DNA from: Thysanoteuthis rhombus | Lineage: Eukaryota > Mollusca > Cephalopoda > Oegopsida > Thysanoteuthidae | Assembly: GCA_963457665.1 (NCBI GenBank) | Contig: OY735212.1 | Coordinates: 6,352,237 to 6,416,236 of the forward strand | DNA: 64,000 bases | Direction of reading: 5' to 3' | Shown: one piece after another, positions 34,693 through 47,014 of the stretch | How the letters are laid out: every line of letters begins with the position of its first letter | Position numbering within the stretch: position 1 is the first letter of the stretch | Notes under the pieces: model-generated | Seen by the model: only the letters and a program-made list of their open reading frames with translations | Database searches by the model: none | What the model was told of the DNA's origin: nothing | Made by a program: the position numbers and the translations under genes

Positions 34693-35241
34693 TTCTTACA
34701 AGCCCAGCCGAGAAGTCGGCGATTTTATTAATCTCCGTTGGCCCTGCTTTCTACGAAGAACATAGATTATTAATAAAGGGTACATTTGATTGAACATCAA
34801 AATAGCTTCAAGGGGAGTGTAAGTCAGTGACGGAATTACGAGAGACAGATTTGCCTTCTCCTTCATGAACAGAAACACGCGAAGAGACGATTGTATAAAT
34901 TTTCATCAAATATCCATAACATTTTGTTCGGTTCATTTCATCAGTTGTTTTGTCAAGATGAAATATTGATTCAGACAATAAACGCGAATTCTACCCGTCG
35001 CTTCATTCAATACAATTTACGGCATTCATGCATTCCTTATGGTATGTTCGTGAATTTCATCTGAAGCTGTCGACCTAAGCGGTCAACATAGGCTTCTTCA
35101 GTTTTGGGGCGGATTTGGCTGGCTTGCTGACTAGCTACGTGTGTCTGTATCAGGTGTACAGGCCGCAACAATAGAGCTAGAAGGTTGAACATTCAAGCAT
35201 TCACTCTTTATTATGTCTTGAAAGTTACACTGTAAATTGGT

Positions 35242-35440
35242 TCTTATTTCTATTGATATTCGGACCATCCTCACCTTGGTCGCTTTTCATACAACGCTTC
35301 AGCCGTTGTACTCTACGGCCTTCATCAGGTATCATCTGGTAGGTGTGGGGAAGTAACGAACCGAACCCTTTATTTATCCGACGCGGGTATATTGACCGTA
35401 CTCTCTTCTTAGCATTAGTAGTATTGTTATATTGTCTCAC
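35242..35440 (-). repeat. Headless SINE body, left arm of inverted repeat
   Basis: This is the reverse complement of 35520-35722 at about 96% identity. It lacks the tRNA-like head. Read on the minus strand it ends AAATAAGAACC. Confidence 0.9.
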
Positions 35441-35722
35441 TTTGGACACATAGCGTAGTGGTTACAGCATCAGACAAATTACTGCTAAGTAATCTGATGG
35501 TTCTAGGTTCAGTCCTAGTGTGAGACAATATAACAATACTACTAATGCTAAGAGGGGAGTACGGTCAATATACCCCCGTCGGATAAATAAAGGGTTCGGT
35601 TCGTTACTTCCCCACACCTACCAGATGATACCTGATGAAGGCCGTAGAGTACAACGGCCGAAACGTTGTATGAAAAGCAACCAAGATGAGGATGGTCCGA
35701 ATATCAATAGAAATAAAAATAA
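35441..35722 (+). repeat. tRNA-headed SINE (family D), right arm of inverted repeat
   Basis: The head 35444-35519 has an A box (TAGCGTAGTGG), a T-arm stem CTAGG/CCTAG closing GGTTCAGTCC (B box), and ACACA/TGTG acceptor pairing. The body carries GGTTCGGTTCGTTACTTCCC, then CCTGATGAAGGCCGTAGAGT and ACAACGGCCGAAACGTTG, a core-like block with self-complementary CGGCCG. Matching short open frames on both strands are consequences of the inverted repeat and not genes. Confidence 0.85.
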
Positions 35723-36569
35723 GACCTCATGTAAAAAATTCAGAGATATACCAAATTGGTTCTTCGAGGGAATTCAATTTGCGATGTAAGTTTATGATAA
35801 ATTGATTCTTGGTTTGTGTCCAGAAGCATTCACGGTTATATTTTTTTTTTACGTTGAAAATTTGGATTTGAAACTGTCTGCGTTCGGCAGCATTCACGCT
35901 TGCTTTTTGAAAATTCAGATTTTTTTAGTGATCACTGCAAAAAAGGTGAGGGAAGTAACTTATTCGTTGATGAACCGGTTTTCTGATTTTGTAATTGATC
36001 ACTCCCAACACGATATGCTACCGAAAGACATTAGTCATATGAGGGTTCCGATTGAGTGACTAACCAGACTTGTTCATCTTATGAATCAATTCTTGTTTAT
36101 CCTGCCCTTTTCTAATGTTTCAGTTCAGACAGACTTCTTAATTTGTGCAGAATTTATGTTTAGCCGAATTGTTGATAACTCATTCACCTCTGCCAACAAA
36201 GTCTGAAGACGTATATGAATTCGACGCAATATCTCTAAAAGTTCCATATGAATTTCTATGTGAATTTCTTGATGAGTGGGCTTCGGAAAAATCGATAAGA
36301 ATTCATAAAGGATCTAGGATTTTGTTTCCTCTATTATTCTGCGGAAAAGGGTTAATGAAAAATCGACAGTGAATAAAGAGTCTAGCGTTACATTTAGCTT
36401 TAGGGAAGAAACTCAGTATTTGTACATTCAATGTTTTCTACCTTGTGATACATTTAACTTGCCTGGACTCATGTTCTTTTCATTACTAATATTTTTCATT
36501 AGTTTTTACCTCGACCAAACACAGTTGAACAGAAGTTATGTATTCACCTAGGTTTGTCTAATTTTTCAC

Positions 36570-36720
36570 ACAATACGTCCAAATTTTCTCCATGAATTTC
36601 AATGAAATATTCTGGAAGAGTAACCCGTAGAGTAAGGAAGAATTAGAAGAATTTTGGGGGCAGATCCAGGAATCTTTTTACTGTTATCTCTTTCTATGGT
36701 TGCTATGTATGCACTGATTT
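36570..36720 (+). repeat. Single unit of the 7620-8640 repeat type
   Basis: CACACAATACGTCC, TCCATGAATTTCAATGAAAT, ATTCTGGAAGAGT and TTTTGGGGGCAGATCCAGGA. Confidence 0.55.
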
Positions 36721-36917
36721 CTGTCCAGTTTTTAGTGACAATAGCATTAGTAGAATAGTTTGTTTGCTATGGCGTGACAGAACCAACAAACAGAGAAAAA
36801 ATCTCGCCTGATCGTCTTGTAGAAATGCTCATTAGGTTCGTCCTTTCAACTTGAACGAACCAAGATCGACATTTTATCAAATCTAATTTAATCAGTGAGG
36901 ACTGTAATAGGATGTCT

Positions 36918-38070
36918 CCATTCTTCATCTCCATCATCTTCATCAGTCTTTTATTGTCTGTCATTGGACAAAAATCTCCCCCATGATTCACCAGATCTCT
37001 CTATCATGAGCTTTGTAGAGCCAATACTTTCTGAACCTGTCTCACCATCTCATATTCTGCCAGCCTCAATTCTACATTTGATCTGGAATCCCTGTTGCGA
37101 GTCGTGATGTCCATCGGTTATCTACCATTTTTGTAACATCACCAACCTATTTCCATTTGACCTGTCTCGTAATTGTGCTGTTTTGTGATCCCACTATGTG
37201 ATGTTAAGTGCCTATTCACTCACGCTCCCACGGGGGCAAGATGTGACACAAGGTCGATAACGTGGGATCGAGCACCCATCAAAAATAGCTCTGACCGCTG
37301 CAACCTGTCCCTCTTATTTTAATGGGACAACACCGCCCCGAGGTGAACTGCTCCTTCGTAATGAGGGAACCCAAGGACGAGTTAAAAGGTTCCCAATGCC
37401 TGTAGCAATTGCCGAACCTCAGTAACCTTCATTGTCTATGCCATTGTACCACACAGTCTCCAGCTCATTTGGCAGCCAAGTGTCAGTACCTCGGGAAAAG
37501 CCGCAGTACAATTCGATCAGAGCTAGGGTGTGGGCATGATTCTGTCATGTGCACGTTACGGCACGTTGCAGCATATTTCAGCTCCACGTGACTATTGGTT
37601 GGATACATTGGTTGTATACTCTTCTTTATAGAAGGGCTTTTCTTGTTATTGAAGGTTGAGCTTGCCATCCTAGGAAGATTTTTCGCTTTATTCTTTTGAG
37701 GATTTCATGGAGATACGTCGTCCTAGATAGATGTAGTAGTCTCCATTCCCCCAGCTTTGCATTTTTGATTTTGACCAATGTGTGTTAATTTCCAACATGT
37801 TTGTTGTACATGACCTTTGTTTCGCTGGAGCTCACAGGGAGGCTTTCTCTCTTTTCTTCGTTCAGTTCGTCTAGCATTAGTTGGAGATCATGAAAGTTCT
37901 CTGCAAAAAGGCTGATGTCCTCTGAAAACTTGAGGTTACTCAGGTATTTGTCATCTATTTTGATTCCTTTGTTTCCCAGTCTAAGTTTCTGGAGATCATC
38001 TCGAGGCAAGCTGTAAAGATTTTGGGTGAGCTGGTATCACCCTGTCTTACCCCTTGTTGGAGGTGAAAGG
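36918..38070 (-). mobile_element. RTE-like LINE, RT to 3' end, with an internal insertion
   Basis: On the minus strand the RT segment (38009-37785) reads KGIKIDDKYLSNLKF, then SEDISLFAE, MLDELNEE and SETKVMYNKHVGN. The polymerase box that should be F-A-D-D reads F-S-E-D, so one catalytic aspartate is lost. The 3' part resumes after a foreign ~390-bp segment (37207-37595) and ends near a weak (GAT)n at 36935. Confidence 0.75.
37207..37595. other. G+C-rich segment inside a LINE copy
   Basis: About 390 bp, much richer in G+C than its host (CACGGGGGCAAGATGTGACA, AACACCGCCCCGAGGTGAAC, CACGTTACGGCACGTTGCAG). It replaces roughly 100 bp expected from the copy at 24720. I do not recognise it; inverted ends and RNA features were not found. 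Confidence 0.4.
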
Positions 38071-39028
38071 CCCCGAGTCTTTATACATCCTGGTAAAAGA
38101 GCTGCTGTGATGGTAAATCCATCGGACAATCATAGCTGCAATGGTATTTGTTCATAGAGCTAGATTATTTCAATTTCCGTGAGGATATTGATATCAAAAT
38201 AACTGCAGACTTGAGGAAGGAAGTATCGAAATGTCGAGTAGTGCACAAAGTAACCAGAAAACACTGACGCTGCTCTGTAGGAAAAATAACCAGACTGAAG
38301 GATTACGTCTGACTGCGAGTGACTTATGACGATTGGAGCAAATGTTGCGATATATGTTCTGGATAATTTATTGCAGCATTGTAATATTTCTGTCATTTTG
38401 TTTCTCTCTAATGGAAATTTAATGACACATCAGTCCGTAGTGATGCAAGAAGAAGCGATTCCTCCTATACCCGTCGGTTTAATACAAAGTTTGAAAATTT
38501 ATGGTTTTGCTAGAATTAAATACTGGTTGAAACAACGAAACTATGGGTGTCTGCTTTAACTTTTCCAGGGTTAGGGCTGACGATGGGGTATATTTTCAGG
38601 GGATGGATTCAAAAGGATATGTTCAGAAAATATCTTTATGGCAACCCCCTTACAAGTGAATACTGTCTTTTTATATGACAACATTGAGTTGGACTTACAT
38701 AAAACAATTGTACTATCAGTACTATGATCCTTCATTAACTATAACCTTCCGACTTGGTGATGAGCCCTGATCCAGGGTGGGGACCTAATGCACCCCTGAG
38801 GTACACAATATGAAACTTAAAGCCTCATTGTTTTGTTTCAAGAATTGCTCTTTTCAATGATATAAGAACTAAAAGAGTTTGACTTTGAAAATGATTCCAA
38901 AACAGAAAAATGATCGCGTATTTCTACTGTGATGATTGAACTATAATTTAGTCTATTAATTGTCTTCTCTGCTACCATCGATCTAAACACACTCATAATC
39001 AGCATGAACATTTTGCCAAAGAAATATT
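38071..39028. other. Unannotated interval
   Basis: No supported gene. A short TTAGGGCTGACG...GATCCAGGGTGGGG region near 38570-38800 looks low-complexity only. Confidence 0.35.
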
Positions 39029-39375
39029 CAGTAGACTCTCGTTAACACTGAACCATCAAGATTTTAGGAGTGTCATTACAACGAATTTGCCGTTATACCA
39101 TGTTGATTTTTACACGAAGCATATTGATAATAGGAAACCAAAAAGCACGGACGAAAATGATTATTACCTTTAAACAATCTAATGGCCCATATCACTTTAA
39201 GCAGCATTATTTTAAAGGTTTACTAATTTTAATTTTGAAATAATGCACTCAAGTCTCTATGTTCAATTCAAACCAATCCCTCTACCATAGCCAAGCGAGA
39301 AGATGAAAACGTTAGAACGAGTGTGTAATTGAATAGTACCATTAGAACGGATTCCCTTACAACGAAGGTTTACTG
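39029..39375. mobile_element. pogo/Tigger-like MITE (347 bp)
   Basis: CAGTAGACTCTCGTTAACAC at the left and GTAAGGGAATCCG...CAGTAAACCTTCGTTG (right end, reverse complement) give a CAGTARACYYTCGTT terminal inverted repeat. CATTACAACGAATTTGCCGT and TAGAACGGATTCCCTTACAA are typical of pogo-group deletion derivatives as I know them. A TA follows the right end; the left TA is mutated. Confidence 0.75.
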
Positions 39376-39799
39376 TATTTCAAACGCTGATCATCCTGTC
39401 GCTTTGCACGATTTGTCTCGGTCGTGCTCAATGAGGAGCTGGGACTGAGACCATGTAAAAACATGGCCTCCCACGTAGCCACATTGGGGGGCAAAAGCTG
39501 ATCTTAGACGACGCTCTCACGGGGATGGATCAATAAGTCCGTAGCCTGGCACGTAGCCGAATTTTTATCCGAAATTTCCACATTGTAATGTTTGATCTGT
39601 GTGATTAATACTTACCGTTGGAATAAGTGTATCCACAAATATATATATATTTACGATGACGTAACAGAGTGTAGGGGAAAGTGGATCCATGCTTTTTCAT
39701 GAGGGCATTAACGCAATGTGAACGGAGACAATTTTTGACTGTTATGTCATCACGCATTCTACGTTGTACGAAAATAAAAAATTTTGAAAAAACAAAACA
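39376..39799. other. Unannotated interval with a G+C-richer patch
   Basis: 39410-39560 (GCTGGGACTGAGACC, CCCACGTAGCCACATTGGG) is G+C-rich but matches nothing I recognise. Confidence 0.35.
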
Positions 39800-40172
39800 A
39801 ACACAAAAATATATCTGGTAAGTCACTCTATAAAAACCGAAAGACCAATGTTCTTTTTGCAGCATGCTGTGTTGGGGATGATCAATTAGAATATGAACAA
39901 AAGGAGTGATCAATGAATGAGTTACATCTCTTGGCTTTTATCGATAACTAAAAAGTCCAAATTTTCAAAATACGGAAGTGAATGCTACCGGACAAAAACA
40001 AAGGGATTAATCTAGCTTGAATTTACATTATGAATAGAATCTCCCACTAGATACCTCTTTAGGGAGGAATTTTCAGACCTCGACCTCCATCAATGCGACC
40101 CGAACCATCTTGGAAAACCGAAGAAACCTATATTGACAGTCTTGGTGACAGTATTGGTTGAGGGTTTCTAAA
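39800..40172 (-). repeat. Rep1, near full-length minus copy
   Basis: The reverse complement runs from TTAGAAACCCTCAACCAATA to CAACACAGCATGCTGCAAAA and ATAGAGTGACTTACCAG. Confidence 0.75.
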
Positions 40173-40889
40173 ATCCCCGATTAATATGAGAACAGTGATA
40201 CTTTGCTGCAAATACTTACCCAAGTTAGACATAGTCTGGTGTAGGGAAAAAATAATGGAGCACCAAGTGAGTTTCTGACTTATACGTGCTATGGCCACCT
40301 GCACCCTTTCCCATGAAGATTAAAAAATAAAGCAAACATTCAAAAATACGGCGACGAAATTAGGAGCGATAAGTCGTGTGAAATTTTCTGCACCTTTCAA
40401 GGTCTTGTTTTTTTTTTCAACTAATACTTACATTCATTCGTAGGGCAACACCTTCGCTGCACTACTTCAAAAACTGCACTGATCAAAACTGCACATTCAA
40501 GGTATTCCTGTATACCAATTTCTTAAAGGTGATATACATATGTCCCTTTAATATTGCTATTTATAATATAAAGAAATCCTTAAACTATTGACTATGACTG
40601 GTGCCGAAGCGTAATAGTTATCTATTGTAAGATAAAAGCCTTTGTCTATCGCAAGAAATTCCATTGCTAGATAATCGATTGTGAGGTATCTATTGCAAGA
40701 AAAAAACTCTGACCCACTGATAGCACCAAGCAGTCATCAATCACAATAAAACGGAAATTCTATTGAGTTGAGGAACAATGACAAAATCATTTGTAGTTAA
40801 TGAGTTGATTCGGTTCTAATCAATCATTAGCGATGGATAAAAAGGCTCGTATTATTACAATATGATGTCAATATCTCCTGCGCTTGTCT

Positions 40890-41150
40890 TAGTCGTCACG
40901 TCATCTTATTTTTTGCCACCAACAATTTCGCATATGATCTCTGGGGATCCATGTTGTGAGTTGTGATTTCTGACATTTTTGCCACATTACCTACCCATTA
41001 GGATTCGAGTTTTCTAATGGATTTTTATGATATATCTGACTTGTGTTTTTTCCTTAATATACTGTTCTGTTTTGTAGCCTCTCCATTTGATTTTTAGCAC
41101 GATTCTTTCTTGTGCAAGTTGTATGGTTTCTATTACATAAAGTTAAAATC
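40890..41150 (-). mobile_element. RTE-like LINE 3' fragment
   Basis: CTTGTCTTAGTCGTCACGTC, TATGATCTCTGGGGATCCAT, GATTCGAGTTTTCTAATGG and TAGCACGATTCTTTCTTG mirror the plus-strand C-terminal LINE text. No (ATC)n tract is present here. The frame at 41528-41869 (minus, 113 codons) beyond it has no recognised domain. Confidence 0.6.
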
Positions 41151-42019
41151 TTGAAAATCATGAATGGAACTTTATTTTGAAATTATGAACAACGACACAA
41201 CATAAAATATGAAAATTTATGGATGGTTATTTTGCAAAAAAAAAAAAACAAAACAAAATAAAACAAAAATAAACATATGTGGAAAGACATTTTATCATTA
41301 GAACTTTCTATTCTACTCTAGTAGTTAGGCGATATTGATAAATTTGCTCTGAAAAAGTCAACGAGTTTCAATTTTCAAAATGGCCGCGAGCAAAACGTTT
41401 TTGGTTCCATTATGTCTGAACAAATGATGTTGTTACTCAAAACTACAGCATCGTGACAAGTAAAAAACAATGTTACGATCGAATGATTTGCTGTGGTTCC
41501 TTCCAGTAAGACAATATATTCAAATTTTTAAAAACTTCTGTGTTCCAGTTTTGTATAGCTGACTTTGAAGTGTAATTTAACACAATTTGAAGATGCCAAG
41601 GTGATTGTTTTTATAGACGGCAGAAGACAAATTTTAAAAATGCAATTAAAGTTCAACCAATTTCTTTGTTGAATTATGATATAAAAAACAGCTAACATAT
41701 AGAAGTAAACTGGGCCTAATAACTTAAAGATATCTTTAAGCGTGTATAACTTGCCAAATAAAACCACCTTTTTGCAAAATATTTTCGATGGAACCGTTGA
41801 ATATTTATTTTTCTGTTGACCATAAACTGTAGTAGTTTGATTGGGAAAATCCTTGAAAATAGAAATCAAATACGCTCTCTGTAATATGATTGACGTTTTT
41901 GAAGTGAATATGTGGCCAGAATAAAGATGAAAAAAAGTCTCACTTGGCCTGCTAGACCAAACGGGTTGCCGATGACTGGTTTAGGTATTGGTACAAACGT
42001 CAGCTCAGCGAATATACTG

Positions 42020-42418
42020 GGAAAACTGTCATCAAAACTGTCAACATAGGTTTCTTCAGTTTTTTTTAACTGATTCTACCTGGCTGATTATGTATGTATA
42101 TGTAGGCTACATCAATGGAGCTAGAGGGCTGAAAATTTAAACATTTACTCCTCATTATGTCGAAAAAGTTGTTTTTGGGGAAATCTCCCCAAATGGGTCT
42201 TTCAGTGGGGCGGGGCTCAGTTTACAATGTAACTACATGCTATATTGGTCCCTTAATTTGTTTCCCCGTTGTTTTTTGAAAATCCAGGATAATTTTGATT
42301 CATACATTGACCACTCTTTTTCAAAATTTTTTTTATTGTTCACTCAAACGTGGCATGCTGCCAAAGAACATCGGCCATTTAACAGTTCTTTCGAGTGACT
42401 AACCAGATTAACCGGTTT
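42020..42418 (+). repeat. Rep1, near full-length copy
   Basis: AAAACTGTCATCAAAACTGTCA...ATCAATGGAGCTAGAGGGCT...GTGGCATGCTGCCAAAGAAC...AGTGACTAACCAGATT, in the usual order. Confidence 0.75.
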
Positions 42419-43146
42419 ATTTACAGTTTGAGCTCCCCGATCAATGTCGTGGTTAGCTTCTCAGGAATCACGTCGAAGTGAAACTGATTTTACAATAGAA
42501 ACAATTATATAGATAGAAGTTATTTAATTCAGTTTGATGTAGAAATTTAACGACTAATTTATGTTAAGTTAAAAAAATCAGTTAATTCGTAATTCCACCG
42601 ACAATCAAAACATATAATGGGCATATATGTAAATGACTTTTTTGTTTGTTTGAGCGTTGATCTCATTAGTTGATTTATCTTCCCATTAGAAAATAACAAT
42701 GAAGAATACGTCATTGAAACTCTGTGGATTTTCTATCCAATCACCCGTTAAAACAGCTTGAGTTGAATCGAGACCCCCCCCCAAAAAAATGAAATTAAGA
42801 TACTTGAATTATTCAAGAAATAAAGTACCTAACAAAGTAGCTTTAGCCTGCTCAGTGCTAACCCATACATAAATAACCCCGTCATTTTGGATGGGTATAT
42901 TCTAAAATTTTATACTATCGTATATTTATATCTTTTTTTTCTTCAATGACGTCATAACAGAACGACGTTGAATGAAATGACATTAATCAAGGAGTTCCTG
43001 TACTTGCCATTGATCTCTTCCTCAATAATATAACAGTATCGTGATTTCGGCTTGGTTTGCAAACACGCGTGACATCCATGAAGTTGATATTTTCGTCGGC
43101 TTCGAGCTACATCAAGAAAACATCTTGAGAGAAATGCTGGTATTAG
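42419..43146. other. Unannotated interval
   Basis: No gene or recognised repeat. Confidence 0.4.
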
Positions 43147-43860
43147 AAAATGTCAACTAAAACTGTCACCATAAACTGCCAATATAGGTTTCACCAATTT
43201 TCAGGTGAGTCTGGCTGGCTGGCTGCCTATCTATAGTGAAACATAGAATCTAACCAAAAGATTGACCCTGAAACTGAGAACCATGCAACGTGCACAGGGA
43301 GAGAATCGTGCTCAACATAACATAGGGAGATCACAAGGCAGCACAGTATATTAGAGAAAAACAGGAGTCAGAGATATCGTAGAAATCATTGGGAAGATCA
43401 AATGATAATGGGCTGGTTATGTTGCAAGAATGGCAGGAAACCGATTGACATCACGACTAACAATTAATCAGAGATTATATGCGAAAGTGTGTCCGACAGA
43501 AAATAAGATGACACGACAAACTGGGCAAGTTCTGAAAATACTGGCACTGCAACGCCCATGAGGGAGAGATGATGGTCAATGTATAACAACGGACGCTAAA
43601 AGGCTGCTACTGATAATGATGTCGAGTAAAAAGTGGTTTTCTTGTTTCTGAAAAAATGTGTGAGTGAATTTACAACGTTTGTTCATGCTAAAATGGTATC
43701 TAGTTTGTGTCCAGCAGCATTCACGCTTATCTTTTTAAAAATCTCTTTGAAAAAATGTTTTACAGATCACCAACCAACAAAAGGCGAGAGAAGTAAAATA
43801 TTCAATTATCTGATGATCCTCTTTTTTCACCCCATGTCAAATTGTTTTGTTTTTTTTTTA
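43147..43860 (+). repeat. Rep1 copy interrupted by a LINE tail
   Basis: The left part (43147-43231) is AAATGTCAACTAAAACTGTC to GGCTGGCTGGCTGCCTATC. The right part (43626-43860) resumes near TTTGTTCATGCTAAAATGGT and includes CAGCAGCATTCACGCTTATC. The LINE sits between. Confidence 0.7.
43232..43625 (+). mobile_element. RTE-like LINE 3' end nested in Rep1
   Basis: TGAAACATAGAATCTAACCA through AATGGGCTGGTTATGTTGCA and AACTGGGCAAGTTCTGAAAA to GCTACTGATAATGATGTCG. The 3' end is a decayed GAT tail. Confidence 0.7.
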
Positions 43861-43871
43861 ATTTGGGGTCA

Positions 43872-44312
43872 GGCTTCAGTCTAAATTTCATGCTGAATTG
43901 GTCCGTAGGTTCGAATCTGGCAGCCTTCACACTTGTTTTTTTTAAATTTCTTTCTCGGTGATAACAGCCCAACAACAGGCGAAAAAAATAATTTATTCAA
44001 CGATCACCCCTTTCCAAATTCTTCAATTGATCATCCCCAACACAGCATTTTTCTGTTTAGTGCAAATACCCCTTCCCACACAACCAAATCGGTTTTTACC
44101 TGGAGAGTCAATTTACAATTTAAGTTTATAGTAAATCGATCCCGTTTGTGTCCGGCAGCATCCACGCTTTTTTTTTAGTAATCACTGTCCATCAAAAGAC
44201 GAGAGACGTAATTCGTTCATTGATCACCCCGTTTTCCCGAATTTTCTCCAACCAGGCATACTGCCAAGAGATGTTGGTTACATGATGGTTTTTATCGAGT
44301 TACTGACCAGAC
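43872..44312 (+). repeat. Two further 3'-part copies of Rep1 in tandem
   Basis: CAGCCTTCACACTTG (43921) and GGCAGCATCCACGC (44153) each start a block that ends in a CCCCAACACAGCAT-type or TACTGACCAGACCTG phrase. With the preceding copy this makes three same-direction pieces. Confidence 0.65.
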
Positions 44313-44829
44313 CTGTTTCTCTGGCTTTTCTAGTGTGTGAGCGTGCGATGAAAGAGAAAAGCCCAAATAGGAGCGTTATGCAAAGTCACGCAATCATTCA
44401 ATTCAGACCTTTGTCCACACCTCTCCTTGCTAGACGCTTCAGTCACGACTGATCGCTCCTAATTTATCGATCGCCTTGTTTTTCGACGATTGTTTTGCAA
44501 GTCACATTCACGTCAACTCAGGAAAAAAAAAATACTACATAATAATCTCAAGGACGAAAATATTTTCAAATTTGATACACGTGAACGTAGACGGAAATTT
44601 GACTAAATTGAACATTCATGCGTGCACGTAATTGAATAATATACACAGGTCTTGAAAATATATATGTGATTTTATCATTTATTATTTTATCATGCTTCTC
44701 AGAATCTCTAATTATGAACAATATTTACACGTTGACTTGACTTTGAAAACAATAAAAATTCAAAACGAATCAAATGAAATAAAGTTCATAAAATTACTGA
44801 TTGATGTATAGAGACATAAACAATATTCT

Positions 44830-45105
44830 CTATCTTACACATCATTATCATTATTACAATTTTGCGTATGATCACTGGGGATCGACATTTTGAGTTGTGA
44901 TGTCGAGCGGTTGTCTGATATTCTTGCAAGACGACCAGCCCACTGCCATAACGTTCTATGATATCTCTGACTCCTGTTTGTTTTCGGATACACTGTACTG
45001 TCTTGCAATCCCTCTGAATGATGTTGAACATGATTCTCTCCGGTGCATGTTGCATGGCTCCCAGTTTGAGGAACACTCTTTTAGTTAGGGTCCATGTTTA
45101 AGCCC
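44830..45105 (-). mobile_element. RTE-like LINE 3' fragment
   Basis: The minus-strand frame 45076-44786 reads FLKLGAMQHAPERIMFNIIQ, RDCKTVQCIRKQTGVRDII, and with slips a W.VVLQEYQTTARHHNSKC-type end: the usual C-terminal LINE text with stops and shifts. Confidence 0.65.
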
Positions 45106-46618
45106 CTGAGGTGACTACCAGGGTGGATGCAATTTACTGATTAGATTATCTTGAAAATTTTATCAGACATTGGAAAAAATGCAAACTCTTTTCATAATTT
45201 CCAAAGTCATCTTAATTATTTTCAAAACTCTCTACACTGATGCTATTTTGAAAAATGACCTTGCAACTTATTCCAGAAATATATTACTCTATTAGAAATA
45301 AATCTAATTGTTTATTTGATTTAGTTTTTACATCTGTCAGGTCAATAGATTTCCAGTTCGAGGAGTTAAATATGTTGATAGGAATCTATCAATCTATCCA
45401 TCTATCTATCTTGGAAGCTGCCTTATAAGGTCTCATGGACTGAGCTAACAATGCTCTCATGGCAAGGCAGCAGTTTGGACTTATATTCTTCATTCCTTTA
45501 TTTGACGATCTTTGAACCAATTATGTTGTTCCCTGTGTGGGCAGTATGATTTATCAGTAAATGGACGATTTATATCCGGCAGAATATGTTAATTTGATGT
45601 ATATGTGTGTGCGTGCGTGCGTGTGCACTTATAATGATAATGATAGTAATAACGAAATTATGATTCGTAATATAACTCTATGAAACATGCTTGTCGGAAT
45701 TTTCAACTTTCATTCACATTATTAGCAGAACAGAATGTGGACGAAAATCGGAATATAAATAAAAATCAAGTCTACTTTGTTTTGTTGATTACAGATTTTG
45801 TTCAGGTCAAGCGTCTGTCGCTTAAGGGACAACTCCCATTGGAGTTTGCAACGACCGATAATAAAGTCCCAATTTCCTCTGTTTGCGTCAGTTTAGTAGA
45901 AAGGATACTTTCACCATAATCACACAGCTTACAGTGCATTCACTCGAATCACAGTGTTGAGGGCACTTAAAAATTTGTCCTTAAACAGAGTTTTTTTTAC
46001 ACTCCACGCTATTACCGAGAATAGAAGGAGAGTCATACTTGCTAACCACTAATTTATCCGGATGGGACATTAATTAACCGTTACTTCAGGTTTAGAGAAT
46101 ATTTCAAGTTCATTTTTTTCAATAGATATTTGTATGTATATGTATTTTTGGTGATTCTGGGATAAGTGTAAACATTTCTATTTCCTAGTGTACGTGTATG
46201 TATAATTTGAGTTACTGGTACTATAAAATTTACGAACGTATTATTCTGGGTGAAAATTCCTTTTTGACTAATGTTGCAAACTCTAAAAACACTGCTATAT
46301 TCAAATCGCCATGTAAACACGTATTTCTCGGTAGATCAACACAAACAATATTACCAACTGCATTCTCGGAATTTTATTTCTTTTTATAGTTATACTAATA
46401 TAAGAACAAAGCCCAATTCAAAGAATATTGTAACACAATTCATGAAGAATACGAACATAAGTTCTCAAAAATTGCTGCACGCCTTCATAGAAATATATAT
46501 ATGTAAGTTTATGGACGGACACGAAATAAACCATGAAGAAACGGCTTTGCACACATAAATATATCTTTGTAAATGCTCTGTTGATTTTCTTTCACTTACT
46601 GGCAAATACATTGATGAA

Positions 46619-46620
<2 letters not shown>
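45106..46620. other. Unannotated interval
   Basis: There are several short open frames (45680, 46198, 46271) but no domain, promoter or splice support. Confidence 0.4.
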
Positions 46621-46621
<1 letters not shown>

Positions 46622-46680
<59 letters not shown>

Positions 46681-46683
46681 GAG
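46622..46683. repeat. (GA)n microsatellite
   Basis: About 30 GA units, then G7. Confidence 0.95.
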
Positions 46684-46767
46684 GGGGGGATTAGGTGGAT
46701 TTTATTGATATGTGATGTATGGTTTTTTTTTTCAATAGAGAATGAGAGAGAACAAAAAACCGACAGT

Positions 46768-47014
46768 ACTTCTTATCCCTGCCATTCCCTGCCACTCCGT
46801 ACAACGCGTTGATAAAAATAATTCGATGCAAAACTATTCCTGACGGGGTAAGTTTTTTCATCGAAATATTTATCAACGGAATGGCAGGGAGTTTGTTTAT
46901 GTTTGAGAACTGTTAGTACAAAGAAGTGACTGGGATAGTTTTCGTATCGAAATATTTTATTAACACGTGGCAGGTAATGACTATGAGAGACAGGGAGTGG
47001 CAGGGATAAAAAGA
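46768..47014. repeat. Inverted/direct repeat cluster around GTGGCAGGG motifs
   Basis: The block 46927-47012 (GGGATAGTTTTCGTATCGAA...GTGGCAGGGATAAAAAG) is matched in reverse complement by 46770-46848. It is matched directly, in part, by 46858-46896 (CATCGAAATATTTATCAACG and ATGGCAGGGAG). It could be a foldback element. Confidence 0.6.

Larger units (their letters stand above)
35055..36080 (+). repeat. Rep1 copy interrupted by a SINE pair
   Basis: The left part (35055-35222) runs from CGGTCAACATAGGCTTCTTC to TCACTCTTTATTATGTC. The right part (35723-36080) resumes with CAATTTGCGATGTAAGTTTA and ends ATTGAGTGACTAACCAGACT. The intervening ~500 bp is an inverted SINE duplication, which is therefore younger than this Rep1 copy. 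Confidence 0.8.

Noticed and set aside
35225..35789. Two near-identical short proteins on opposite strands
   Set aside because: They are the two arms of a SINE inverted repeat, and the residue similarity follows from the DNA palindrome.
41528..41869. 113-codon minus frame
   Set aside because: AT-rich, no domain, no promoter or splice context; length is within chance expectation here.
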